Assembly (NCBI RefSeq): GCF_003984645.1
Contig: NZ_RWKI01000008.1
Location: 124,001-188,000 of the forward strand
Source: Variovorax sp. MHTC-1
GTDB taxonomy: Bacteria; Pseudomonadota; Gammaproteobacteria; Burkholderiales; Burkholderiaceae_C
Direction of reading: 5' to 3'
DNA length: 64,000 nucleotides
Of the stretch, positions 7,891-15,403 are shown piece by piece (position 1 is the stretch's first letter; every line of letters starts with the position of its first letter). Made by a program: the position numbers and the translations under genes. The notes under the pieces were generated by a model. That model worked only from the letters and a program-made list of their open reading frames with translations, was not told the DNA's origin and searched no databases.

Positions 7891-8825
7891 TCGCTGGGCT
7901 CGTCGCGCAGCCGCAGCGCGCTGTCGTAGAGCGCGTTGCGCGGGGCGCCGCTGATCTCGGCCGCCAGCCGCACCGCGCTCTTGAGCGGCAGCTCCGCGAG
8001 CAGCAGCCGCAGCACGCGCTCGGCTTCTGCATTGCCGTCGTCCGCTGCCAGCGGCTTCGGATGCAGCACCAGCGCGAACTCGCCGCGCGTGCGGTCGCGG
8101 CTGGCCGCGAACCAGTCGGGCAGCGCGGCGGCGGCCACGGTGGCGATCTCCTCGAATTGCTTGGTGAGTTCGCGGCCGACCGTCACGCGCCGCTCGCCCA
8201 AAACGGCCAGCGCGCGCGCCAGCGCTTCGATGCGGTGCGGCGCCTCGAGCAGCACCACGCTGCGCGGCTCGGCGGCCAGCGCCTGCACGGCGGCATCGCG
8301 CTCGCCGGACTTGCTGGGCAGGAAGCCGGCGAACACGAAGGCGCCGCCCGCGTCGCCTGCGGCGACCAGCCCGGCCGCGCCGATCAGCGTCGTCACGCTG
8401 CTGGCACCGGGCAGCGGCAGCACGCGATAGCCTGCCTCGCGCACGGCCGCGACCAGGCGCGCGCCCGGGTCGCTCACGCCGGGCGTGCCGGCATCGCTGA
8501 CGTAGGCGATGCGTTCACCGAGCTTGAGCCGCGCGATCACGGCCTGCGCCGCCTCGGCTTCGTTGTGCTGGTGCAGGGCGAGCAGCTGGGCCGAGGGGCG
8601 GTCGATGCCGTAGGCGCGCAGCAGGCTCTGCGTGTGGCGCGTGTCCTCGCAGGCGACGGCATCGACCAGCTGCAGCACCTGCAGTGCGCGCAGCGTGATG
8701 TCCGCCAGGTTGCCGATCGGCGTGGCGACCACGTAGAGCGCGCCTTCCGGATAATGCTGCGCACCCGCAGCATCGCGCGCGGCCTGCAGGGCGGCGCCGA
8801 ACGAGGCGGGAGCGAGAGAGTTCAA
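7887..8825 (-). CDS. rsmI: 16S rRNA (cytidine1402-2'-O)-methyltransferase RsmI
   Basis: A 312-residue SAM-dependent methyltransferase of the tetrapyrrole-methylase fold. It methylates the ribose of C1402 in the 16S rRNA decoding centre. Diagnostic segments are LYVVATPIGNLADIT, EDTRHTQSLLRAYGI, SDAGTPGVSDPG and GFLPSK. TTG at 8825 is chosen as the start because GGAG lies about 10 bases upstream; the longer frame to 8876 would overlap yraN, which is transcribed the other way. The order rsmI, yraN, diaA, dolP is that of the E. coli block except that lpoA is absent between rsmI and yraN. Confidence 0.9.
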   Translation of the reverse strand: MNSLAPASFGAALQAARDAAGAQHYPEGALYVVATPIGNLADITLRALQVLQLVDAVACEDTRHTQSLLRAYGIDRPSAQLLALHQHNEAEAAQAVIARLKLGERIAYVSDAGTPGVSDPGARLVAAVREAGYRVLPLPGASSVTTLIGAAGLVAAGDAGGAFVFAGFLPSKSGERDAAVQALAAEPRSVVLLEAPHRIEALARALAVLGERRVTVGRELTKQFEEIATVAAAALPDWFAASRDRTRGEFALVLHPKPLAADDGNAEAERVLRLLLAELPLKSAVRLAAEISGAPRNALYDSALRLRDEPSD

Positions 8826-8865
8826 TGGGTTTTCTCCAGAACAAGACGGCAGGGAGGCATTTCGA

Positions 8866-9222
8866 GTGACGACCAAACAGCGCGGCGATGCGGCGGAAGA
8901 CGCTGCGCTCGCTCATCTGCAGGCGGCCGGGCTGGTGCTGGTTGCGCGCAATTATCGAACCCCGGGCCGCGGCGGCGGCGAGATCGACCTGATCGTGCGC
9001 GATCCGCGCGACGGCACGCTGGTGTTCGTCGAGGTGCGCCAGCGCGCCAGCGCCACGCATGGCGGCGCGGCGGGCAGCATCACCAGCATGAAGAGGCGGC
9101 GCATCGTGTTCGCTGCGCGTCACTATCTGAGCCGGCTGCGCACGCTGCCGCCTTGCCGTTTCGACGTCGTGCTGGTGGAAGAGCGCATCGCGTGGATCCA
9201 GGCCGCCTTCGACGCGGATTGA
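8866..9222 (+). CDS. yraN: UPF0102 (YraN) family nuclease-fold protein
   Basis: A 118-residue YraN protein with a Holliday-junction-resolvase-like fold. The core signature is present: G-x-x-A-E near residues 7-11, NYR, GEIDLIVRD (37-45) and VFVEVRQRAS (52-61), where VEVK is more usual than VEVR. It starts at GTG 8866. It is divergent from rsmI and upstream of diaA. The cellular function is not settled in the family. Confidence 0.88.
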   Translation: MTTKQRGDAAEDAALAHLQAAGLVLVARNYRTPGRGGGEIDLIVRDPRDGTLVFVEVRQRASATHGGAAGSITSMKRRRIVFAARHYLSRLRTLPPCRFDVVLVEERIAWIQAAFDAD

Positions 9223-9255
9223 GCACGCCGAGGGAACCGATGCGCTGCCCCATAC

Positions 9256-9291
9256 TCAAGCGCATCAAGCGCATCAAGCGCATCAAGCGCA
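9256..9291. repeat. four tandem copies of a 9-base unit
   Basis: TCAAGCGCA is repeated four times without gaps in the short gap between yraN and diaA. It could be read as a run of three codons but lies outside both genes. It is probably a slippage-prone microsatellite. Confidence 0.75.
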
Positions 9292-9335
9292 ACACCTACG
9301 TCTTGTTTCAGAACCCGCAGTTATCATCCCGGCCC

Positions 9336-9962
9336 ATGCTCGAGCAACGGATCCAGCAGCATTTCATCGACAGCGCGGACCTCAAATACCAGGCAGGTCC
9401 GCTACTCAGCAAACCGATTGCACAAGCGATGCAGGCGTTGCTTGCCTGCGTGACCAGCGGCGGCAAGGTCCTGGCCTGCGGTTCCGGCGTCTCGGGGCTT
9501 CTCGCTGCGCAGTTCGCCGCCCAGTTCGTCGGCCGTTTCGAGCGCGAGCGCCCCGAACTGGGCGCGATCGCACTGCCCGGCGACACCACCGACCCCGCCG
9601 CGGACACCGCAGACGCGAACGACGCGGACCGCTTCGCGCGCCAGGTGCGGGCCCTCGGCCAGGCCGGCGACGTGCTGCTGGCGCTGAGCGCCAGCGGCCA
9701 GTCGGCCGCGGTGCTCGCTGCGGTCGAGGCGGCGCACGCACGCGACATGACGGTGGTCGCCCTGCTGGGCAATGCCGCGGGCGGCGGTGCCAGCAGCAGC
9801 CCCGGCGGTGCCGTGGGGCGCGCGCTGCGCGAAACGGATGTCCAGATCTGCGTGCCGCACGAACGCGCGGCACGAATCCACGAAGTCCACCTGCTCGCGC
9901 TGCACTGCCTGTGCGACGGCGTGGACGCCCAGTTACTCGGAGAACAGGAAGGTTCCATATGA
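9336..9962 (+). CDS. diaA: SIS-domain protein DiaA / phosphoheptose isomerase-like
   Basis: A 208-residue SIS protein. The SIS core shows GGKVLACGSGVSGLLA (residues about 46-61), ALSASGQSAAVLAAVEAA and the C-terminal HLLALHCLCDGVD helix. In E. coli the gene in this position, DiaA, binds DnaA at oriC; GmhA, the close paralogue, isomerises sedoheptulose 7-phosphate. Position between yraN and dolP favours DiaA. It is translationally coupled to dolP through an ATGA overlap. Confidence 0.8.
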   Translation: MLEQRIQQHFIDSADLKYQAGPLLSKPIAQAMQALLACVTSGGKVLACGSGVSGLLAAQFAAQFVGRFERERPELGAIALPGDTTDPAADTADANDADRFARQVRALGQAGDVLLALSASGQSAAVLAAVEAAHARDMTVVALLGNAAGGGASSSPGGAVGRALRETDVQICVPHERAARIHEVHLLALHCLCDGVDAQLLGEQEGSI

Positions 9963-10696
9963 CGAAGACATCCATCCGACGCCTCGCGTTGACCCTGACC
10001 GCGGGCGCCGCGCTGGCTGCCTGCCTCTCCGCCTGCGTGCCGCTGGTGGTCGGAGGCGCTGCGGTCGTCGGCGCGGGCATGGTGGCGACCGACCGCCGCA
10101 GCTCGGGTGCGCAGCTCGACGACCAGGGCATCGAGCTGCGCGGCGGCGCGCGGGTGCGCGAGATCGCCAACGACCAGATGTATGTCAGCATCACGAGCTT
10201 CAATCGCCAGGTGCTCCTGACCGGCGCGGTGGGCAGCGATGCCGACCGGCGGCGCGTCGAGGAGGTGGTGCGCCGCGTCGACAACGTGCGCTCGGTGGTC
10301 AACGAGCTGACGGTGGGACCGCCAAGCACCTTCCAGCAGCGTTCCAACGACGCATTCATCGTCGGCAAGGTCAAGGCTTCGCTGCTCGATGCCAAGGACG
10401 TGTTCGCCAACTCCTTCAAGGTCGTCGCCGAGCGCGGCACGGTCTACCTGATGGGCCTGGCCACGCGGCGCGAAACCGATCGCGCGACCGACATCGCGCG
10501 CGGCGTGTCGGGCGTGGAAAAGGTGGTGCGCGTGGTCGAGATCGTCAGCGAAGCGGAGCTCGCGAACCAGGCGCAGCAGGGCGGAACCGGTCCGGCGCCG
10601 GCCTCGCGTTCCAACGTGCCGCTGCCGCCGATGGAACCGCTGCCGCCGGCGGGATCACCGCCGCCCGGCGGCGCGACCGCCACGCCGGTTCGTTGA
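9959..10696 (+). CDS. dolP: BON-domain outer-membrane lipoprotein DolP
   Basis: A 245-residue lipoprotein. A signal peptide ends in a lipobox (AALAAC or LSAC, residues 18-26). Two BON domains follow at about residues 50-115 (VSITSFNRQVLLTG) and 130-195 (FKVVAERGTVYLMGLA). The tail is long, Pro/Ala/Gly-rich and likely disordered. DolP (YraP) supports outer-membrane integrity and binds anionic phospholipid. AGGAAGG precedes ATG 9959, which overlaps the diaA stop. Confidence 0.88.
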   Translation: MTKTSIRRLALTLTAGAALAACLSACVPLVVGGAAVVGAGMVATDRRSSGAQLDDQGIELRGGARVREIANDQMYVSITSFNRQVLLTGAVGSDADRRRVEEVVRRVDNVRSVVNELTVGPPSTFQQRSNDAFIVGKVKASLLDAKDVFANSFKVVAERGTVYLMGLATRRETDRATDIARGVSGVEKVVRVVEIVSEAELANQAQQGGTGPAPASRSNVPLPPMEPLPPAGSPPPGGATATPVR

Positions 10697-10699
10697 TTC

Positions 10700-11620
10700 C
10701 TACTTGAGGCGAGTGATCAGGCTCGAGGTGTCCCAGCGCCGCCCGCCGGCCTGCTGCACGTCGGCATAGAACTGGTCCACCAGCGCGGTCACCGGCAGCC
10801 GCGCGCCGTTGCGCTTGGCTTCGTCGAGCACCAGGCCGAGGTCCTTGCGCATCCAGTCGACCGCGAAGCCGTAGTCGAACTTGCCTTCGATCATGGTCTT
10901 GCCGCGGTTGTCCATCTGCCAGCTCTGCGCCGCGCCCTTGCCGATCACGGCCAGCACGTCGTTCATGTCCAGGCCGGCGCGCTGGCCGAAGGCGATCGCC
11001 TCCGACAGGCCTTGCACCAGGCCGGCGATCGCGATCTGGTTGACCATCTTCGCAAGCTGACCCGCACCGCTGCCGCCGAGCAGGGTGACGGCGCGCGCGA
11101 AGGTCGCAATGACCGGCTCGACGCGTTCGAAGGCCGCCGCGTCGCCGCCGCACATCACCGTCAGCGCGCCGTTCTGGGCGCCGGCCTGGCCGCCGGAGAC
11201 GGGCGCGTCGATGAACTGGAGGCCGCGTTCCAGCGCCGCCTTCGCGAGTTCGCGCGCGACGTCGGCCGAGGCCGTGGTGTGGTCGACGAAGACCGAGCCC
11301 GGGGCCATGCCCGCGAAGGCGCCGTCGTCGCCGAGCACGACCGAGCGCAGATCGTCGTCGTTGCCGACGCAGCAGAAGACGATGGTTGCGCCCGAGGCGG
11401 CTTCGCGCGGCGTGGCCGCAGGGCGCAGCGCGCCCTTGGACTGGGACGCGAATTCGTTTTTCCAGTCGGCGGATTTGGCGGCCGTGCGGTTGTAGACCGC
11501 GACATCGTGGCCCGCGAGCGCGAGATGGCCGGCCATCGGGAAGCCCATCACGCCGAGGCCGAGGAAGGCGACTTTCTGCGCGGGGACGGAGTCGTAGGTT
11601 TTGGGATTGAGGCTGCTCAT
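10700..11620 (-). CDS. NAD(P)-dependent 3-hydroxyisobutyrate-dehydrogenase-family reductase
   Basis: A 306-residue beta-hydroxyacid dehydrogenase. The N-terminal Rossmann motif is FLGLGVMGFPMAGHL (residues about 14-28). The substrate loop DAPVSGGQAGAQNG and the catalytic lysine helix (AKMVNQ) are present. Members reduce or oxidise 3-hydroxyisobutyrate, tartronate semialdehyde or succinic semialdehyde; the substrate cannot be told from sequence alone. Start is ATG 11620. It is convergent with dolP. Confidence 0.85.
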   Translation of the reverse strand: MSSLNPKTYDSVPAQKVAFLGLGVMGFPMAGHLALAGHDVAVYNRTAAKSADWKNEFASQSKGALRPAATPREAASGATIVFCCVGNDDDLRSVVLGDDGAFAGMAPGSVFVDHTTASADVARELAKAALERGLQFIDAPVSGGQAGAQNGALTVMCGGDAAAFERVEPVIATFARAVTLLGGSGAGQLAKMVNQIAIAGLVQGLSEAIAFGQRAGLDMNDVLAVIGKGAAQSWQMDNRGKTMIEGKFDYGFAVDWMRKDLGLVLDEAKRNGARLPVTALVDQFYADVQQAGGRRWDTSSLITRLK

Positions 11621-11663
11621 GGGCGCAAGCTTAGCGCCGCCGCTGCTGGGCTTATTCCAGGAG

Positions 11664-11755
11664 CACCGTGGAACCGGCTTTGCCGGGCGGCCGCTGGTGT
11701 TGCCCCGGTGAGGGGGTTGGCGCAGCGACACGAAGTGCGCGAAGCCTGGGGGAGC
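11664..11755 (+). repeat. intergenic repeat, copy A
   Basis: A unit of about 90 bases: an ACCGG-CTT-GCCGG stem, a CCGCTGGTGTTGCCCC block, GAGGGGGTTGG, CGACACGAAGTGCG and a GCCTGGGGGAG end. It lies between the start of the reductase gene and the pilU stop. Three more copies in the same orientation are listed at 12961, 22621 and 59332. Confidence 0.85.
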
Positions 11756-11756
11756 G

Positions 11757-12893
11757 CTAGACAATCGCGAAGTGCTCGGTGCCGGCCGAGAGGTCGGTGG
11801 TGCGCGCTCGCTGGCTGTTGAGCTTGATCTGCAGGCGCAGGTCGTTGGCCGAGTCGGCGTTGCGGATCGCATCCTCGAAGGAGATCGCATTGGCTTCGAA
11901 GAGGTCGAACAGCGCCTGGTCGAAGGTCTGCATGCCGAGGTTGCGGCTCTTCTTCATGATCTCCTTGATCTCGCCCACTTCGCCCTTGAAGATCATGTCG
12001 GAGATCAGCGGCGTGTTGAGCAGGATCTCGACCGCGGCGATGCGGCCATGGCCGTCCTCGGTCGGGATCAGGCGCTGCGAGATCAGCGAACGCAGGTTCA
12101 GCGACAAGTCCATCAGGAGTTGCGCGCGCCGCTCTTCGGGGAAGAAGTTGATGATCCGGTCCAGCGCCTGGTTGGCGCTGTTGGCGTGCAGCGTGGCCAT
12201 GCACAGGTGGCCGGTCTCTGCGAAGGCCACCGCGTGCTCCATGGTCTCGCGGTCGCGGATTTCGCCCATCAGGATCACGTCGGGCGCCTGGCGCAGCGTG
12301 TTCTTGAGCGCGGCTTCCCAGCTGTCGGTGTCGATGCCGACCTCACGCTGCGTCACCACGCAGTTCTTGTGCGGGTGCACGAACTCCACCGGGTCTTCCA
12401 CCGTCACGATGTGGCCGTAGGAGTTCTCGTTGCGCCAGTCGATCATGGCGGCCAGCGTGGTCGACTTGCCCGAGCCGGTGGCGCCCACCAGGATGCACAG
12501 GCCGCGCTTGGTCATCGCCACGTCCTTGAGCACCTGCGGCATGCCGAGCGCGTCGATGGTGGGCAGCTTGGCCGGGATGGTCCGCATCACCATGCCGACC
12601 TTGCCCTGCTGCACGAAAGCGTTGACGCGGAAGCGGCCGATGCCGGTGGGCGAAATCGCGAAGTTGCACTCCTTGGTGCGCTCGAACTCGGCCGTCTGGC
12701 GGTCGTTCATGATCGAGCGCGTCAGGGCCAGCGTGTGCTGCGCGCCGAGCGCCTGCTGCGACACCTTGGTGACCTTGCCGTCGACCTTTATCGCGGGCGG
12801 AAACTCGGCCGTGATGAAAAGGTCGCTGCCGTTGCGGCTCACCATGAGCTTGAGAAGTTCGTTGATGAACTGGCTGGCCTGATCGCGTTCCAT
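11757..12893 (-). CDS. pilU: type IV pilus retraction ATPase PilU
   Basis: A 378-residue hexameric retraction ATPase working with PilT at the base of the type IV pilus. Walker A (GATGSGKS, about 137-144), the Asp box region GHIVTVEDPVEF, Walker B (VILMGEIRD) and the His box (GHLCMATLHA) are all present. In place of the PilT AIRNLIR element it has LISDMIFKGE, which supports PilU. It lies downstream of pilT in the same direction, with a repeat unit between them. Confidence 0.93.
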   Translation of the reverse strand: MERDQASQFINELLKLMVSRNGSDLFITAEFPPAIKVDGKVTKVSQQALGAQHTLALTRSIMNDRQTAEFERTKECNFAISPTGIGRFRVNAFVQQGKVGMVMRTIPAKLPTIDALGMPQVLKDVAMTKRGLCILVGATGSGKSTTLAAMIDWRNENSYGHIVTVEDPVEFVHPHKNCVVTQREVGIDTDSWEAALKNTLRQAPDVILMGEIRDRETMEHAVAFAETGHLCMATLHANSANQALDRIINFFPEERRAQLLMDLSLNLRSLISQRLIPTEDGHGRIAAVEILLNTPLISDMIFKGEVGEIKEIMKKSRNLGMQTFDQALFDLFEANAISFEDAIRNADSANDLRLQIKLNSQRARTTDLSAGTEHFAIV

Positions 12894-12960
12894 GCTGATA
12901 ACTCCTAGTTCAGATGACGGGCATCGCCGAGGAAAGCGCGACGTCGAAGATTAGTCCCAT

Positions 12961-13059
12961 TCGGGAAACACCGCGCAACCGGCTTCGCCGGGCCGCTGGT
13001 GTTGCCCCCGGAGAGGGGGTTGGCGTAGCGACACGAAGTGCGCGAAGCCTGGGGGAGAG
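12961..13059 (+). repeat. intergenic repeat, copy B
   Basis: This is the most complete copy: TCGGGAAACACCGCG lead, the ACCGG-CTTC-GCCGG stem, the CCGCTGGTGTTGCCCC block, GAGAGGGGGTTGG, ACACGAAGTGCGCG and GCCTGGGGGAGAG. It fills most of the gap between pilU and the pilT stop. Confidence 0.85.
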
Positions 13060-13065
13060 CCACAT

Positions 13066-14109
13066 TCACCCCGGGAAGTTTTCTGGGATCTTGGCCTTGC
13101 CGCGCGCTTCGGCGGCGGAAATGACACTGCGCCGCACCAGGTCGGTCAGGTTCTGGTCGAGGGTCTGCATGCCCTGGCCGCTGCTGGTCTGGATCGTCGA
13201 GTACATCTGCGCCACCTTGCCTTCGCGGATCAGGTTCCGGATCGCGGAGGTGCCGAGCATGATCTCGTGCGCCGCCACCCGGCCCTGGCCGTCCTTGGTC
13301 TTGCACAGTGTCTGCGAAATCACGGCCTGGAGCGACTCCGACAGCATGGCGCGGATCATGTCCTTTTCCTCGCCGGGGAACACGTCGATGATCCGGTCGA
13401 TGGTCTTGGCGGCCGAGGAGGTGTGCAGCGTGCCGAACACCAGGTGGCCGGTTTCCGCCGCGGTCATCGCCAGGCGGATGGTTTCGAGGTCGCGCATTTC
13501 GCCGACCAGGATCGCGTCCGGGTCTTCGCGCAGCGCCGAGCGCAGCGCGTTGGCGAAGGAGAGCGTCATCGGCCCGACCTCGCGCTGGTTGATCAGGCAC
13601 TTCTTCGACTCGTGCACGAACTCGATCGGGTCTTCCACCGTCAGGATGTGGCCGTACTCGGTTTCGTTCAGGTAGTTGACCATCGCCGCCAGCGTGGTCG
13701 ACTTGCCCGAGCCGGTGGGCCCGGTCACCAGCACCAGCCCGCGCGGCTTGAGCGCGAGGTCGCCGAAAATCTTCGGCGCGTTGAGCTGCTCCAGCGTGAG
13801 GATCTTCGAGGGAATGGTCCGGAACACGGCCGCCGCGCCGCGCGCCTGGTTGAAGGCGTTCACGCGGAAGCGCGCCAGGCCGTCGATCTCGAACGAGAAG
13901 TCGACCTCGAGGAACTCTTCGTAGTGCTTGCGGTGCATGTCGCTCATGATGTCGTACACCATGGCGTGCACCGCCTTGTGATCGAGCGCGTCGACGTTGA
14001 TGCGCCGCACGTCGCCATGGACCCGGATCATGGGCGGCAGGCCGGACGAGAGATGCAGGTCCGAAGCCTTGTTCTTGACGCTGAAGGCCAGCAGTTGGGT
14101 GATGTCCAC
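13066..14109 (-). CDS. pilT: type IV pilus twitching motility ATPase PilT
   Basis: A 347-residue retraction ATPase. Walker A GPTGSGKS is at 130-137; GHILTVEDPIEF, Walker B ILVGEMRD and the His box GHLVFGTLHT follow, and the PilT-specific AIRNLIREGK near residue 290 is present. GTG at 14109 is the start, preceded by GAGGAG five bases ahead; the frame is open further upstream but runs through yggS. Divergent from yggS, as in many proteobacteria. Confidence 0.95.
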   Translation of the reverse strand: MDITQLLAFSVKNKASDLHLSSGLPPMIRVHGDVRRINVDALDHKAVHAMVYDIMSDMHRKHYEEFLEVDFSFEIDGLARFRVNAFNQARGAAAVFRTIPSKILTLEQLNAPKIFGDLALKPRGLVLVTGPTGSGKSTTLAAMVNYLNETEYGHILTVEDPIEFVHESKKCLINQREVGPMTLSFANALRSALREDPDAILVGEMRDLETIRLAMTAAETGHLVFGTLHTSSAAKTIDRIIDVFPGEEKDMIRAMLSESLQAVISQTLCKTKDGQGRVAAHEIMLGTSAIRNLIREGKVAQMYSTIQTSSGQGMQTLDQNLTDLVRRSVISAAEARGKAKIPENFPG

Positions 14110-14148
14110 GAAGCTCCTCGGTGACGTTTTGATACGCTTTTGACGATT

Positions 14149-14835
14149 ATGACGATGATTGGTGACAAGCTCCAGCAAGTTCGGGCCCGGCTCGTGACGG
14201 CATGTACGGCCACCGGCCGCGATCCGGCGAGCGTGCGCTTGCTTGCAGTGTCCAAGACCTTCCCGGCCGAGGCCGTGCGCGAGGCACGCGCCGCCGGACA
14301 GATTGCCTTCGGCGAGAACTACGTGCAAGAGGGCGTGGCCAAGATCGAGGCCCTGGCCGATCTGCGCGGCGAGCTCGAATGGCACTGCATCGGCCCTCTG
14401 CAGAGCAACAAGACGCGGCCGGTGGCCGAGCATTTCGACTGGGTGCACAGCATCGACCGGCTGAAGATCGCCGAGCGCCTGTCCGAGCAGCGGCCGGCGC
14501 ATCTGCCGCCGCTTCAGGTGTGCCTGCAGGTCAACGTGGACGGCGGCACCAACAAGTCCGGCGTGCCTGTCGAGGAGGCCTTGCAACTGGCGCGCGCTGT
14601 GGCGCTCTTGCCACGTTTGCGGCTGCGTGGGCTGATGGCGATCCCCGAACCTGCGCCGGATTTCGAGGCGCAGCGCGCGGTGTTCCTGCATGCGGCCGTT
14701 CTTTTCGAAACGCTGCGCACGGCGGGGCTCGAGCTCGACACGCTCTCGCTGGGCATGTCGGCCGATCTCGAAGCCGCGGTTGCGGCGGGCAGCACGATGG
14801 TCCGCGTCGGGACGGCGATCTTCGGCACCCGCTAG
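14149..14835 (+). CDS. yggS: pyridoxal phosphate homeostasis protein YggS
   Basis: A 228-residue PLP-binding protein of the YggS/PROSC family (alanine-racemase-like TIM barrel without racemase activity). The PLP lysine lies in LLAVSKTFPAEAV (near residue 35). FGENYVQEG, WHCIGPLQSNK, VHSIDR and LSLGMSADLEAAVAAGSTMVRVGTAIFG complete the family pattern. ATG 14149 or 14155 could be used. Divergent from pilT; overlaps the convergent Lrp-type gene by four bases. Confidence 0.93.
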   Translation: MTMIGDKLQQVRARLVTACTATGRDPASVRLLAVSKTFPAEAVREARAAGQIAFGENYVQEGVAKIEALADLRGELEWHCIGPLQSNKTRPVAEHFDWVHSIDRLKIAERLSEQRPAHLPPLQVCLQVNVDGGTNKSGVPVEEALQLARAVALLPRLRLRGLMAIPEPAPDFEAQRAVFLHAAVLFETLRTAGLELDTLSLGMSADLEAAVAAGSTMVRVGTAIFGTR

Positions 14836-15311
14836 AAGCCCAGCGGAATCCGCGCGCTGCTTTTCACTTCTTCCATCACCGCATAGGTCCGCGTCTCGCG
14901 CACGCCGGGCAACTGCCACAGCACCGTGCCCGCGAACTCGCGATACGCCGCCATGTCGGCCATGCGGGTCTTGAGCAGGTAGTCGAAGCCGCCCGCGACC
15001 ATGTGGCATTCCATGATCTCGTCGCGCACTTGCACCGCGGCCTTGAACTGGTCGAACACGTTGGCGGTGGTGCGGTCGAGCAGCACCTCGACGAAGACGG
15101 TGAAGCCGCGGCCGAGCTTGTGCGGGTCCAGCCGCGCCTCGTAGCCCTGGATGAAGCCCTCGCGCGTGAGTCGCTGCACGCGCGCCAGCACGGCGGTCGG
15201 GGACAGCGAGACGGTCTCGGCCAGCTTGAGATTGGATATTCGGCCATCGTCCTGAAGAATCTTCAGGAGTTTCATGTCGATCCGATCGAGATTGGCTGCT
15301 TCGCTGTTCAT
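14832..15311 (-). CDS. Lrp/AsnC-family regulator, probable proline catabolism activator
   Basis: A 159-residue Lrp-type regulator. The N-terminal HTH (LDRIDMKLLKILQDDGRISN, then LAETVSLSPTAVLARVQRL) is followed by an AsnC effector domain including GGFDYLLKTRM. ATG 15311 is the start. Divergent transcription from putA, with a shared AT-rich intergenic stretch (TTATCCAGCGAGAGCC, TGAATAA), indicates it responds to proline and activates putA, as PutR-type Lrp proteins do in other proteobacteria. Confidence 0.88.
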   Translation of the reverse strand: MNSEAANLDRIDMKLLKILQDDGRISNLKLAETVSLSPTAVLARVQRLTREGFIQGYEARLDPHKLGRGFTVFVEVLLDRTTANVFDQFKAAVQVRDEIMECHMVAGGFDYLLKTRMADMAAYREFAGTVLWQLPGVRETRTYAVMEEVKSSARIPLGF

Positions 15312-15403
15312 GGCTGGAGAATTATCCAGCGAGAGCCCGATATTTGGTGAATAACTCAGCGGCGAAAGGCGGACCATCGCTGCATCGACACCGGAGTTAT
15401 CCC

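Noticed and set aside
9256..9291. CRISPR-like array
   Set aside because: The 9-base units are contiguous without spacers. No CRISPR array was seen anywhere in the window.
7575..9962. A single very long plus-strand protein of about 795 residues
   Set aside because: Most of it is antisense to rsmI with Arg/Gly/Ala-rich shadow sequence; only the last 208 codons from 9336 form a real protein (DiaA).
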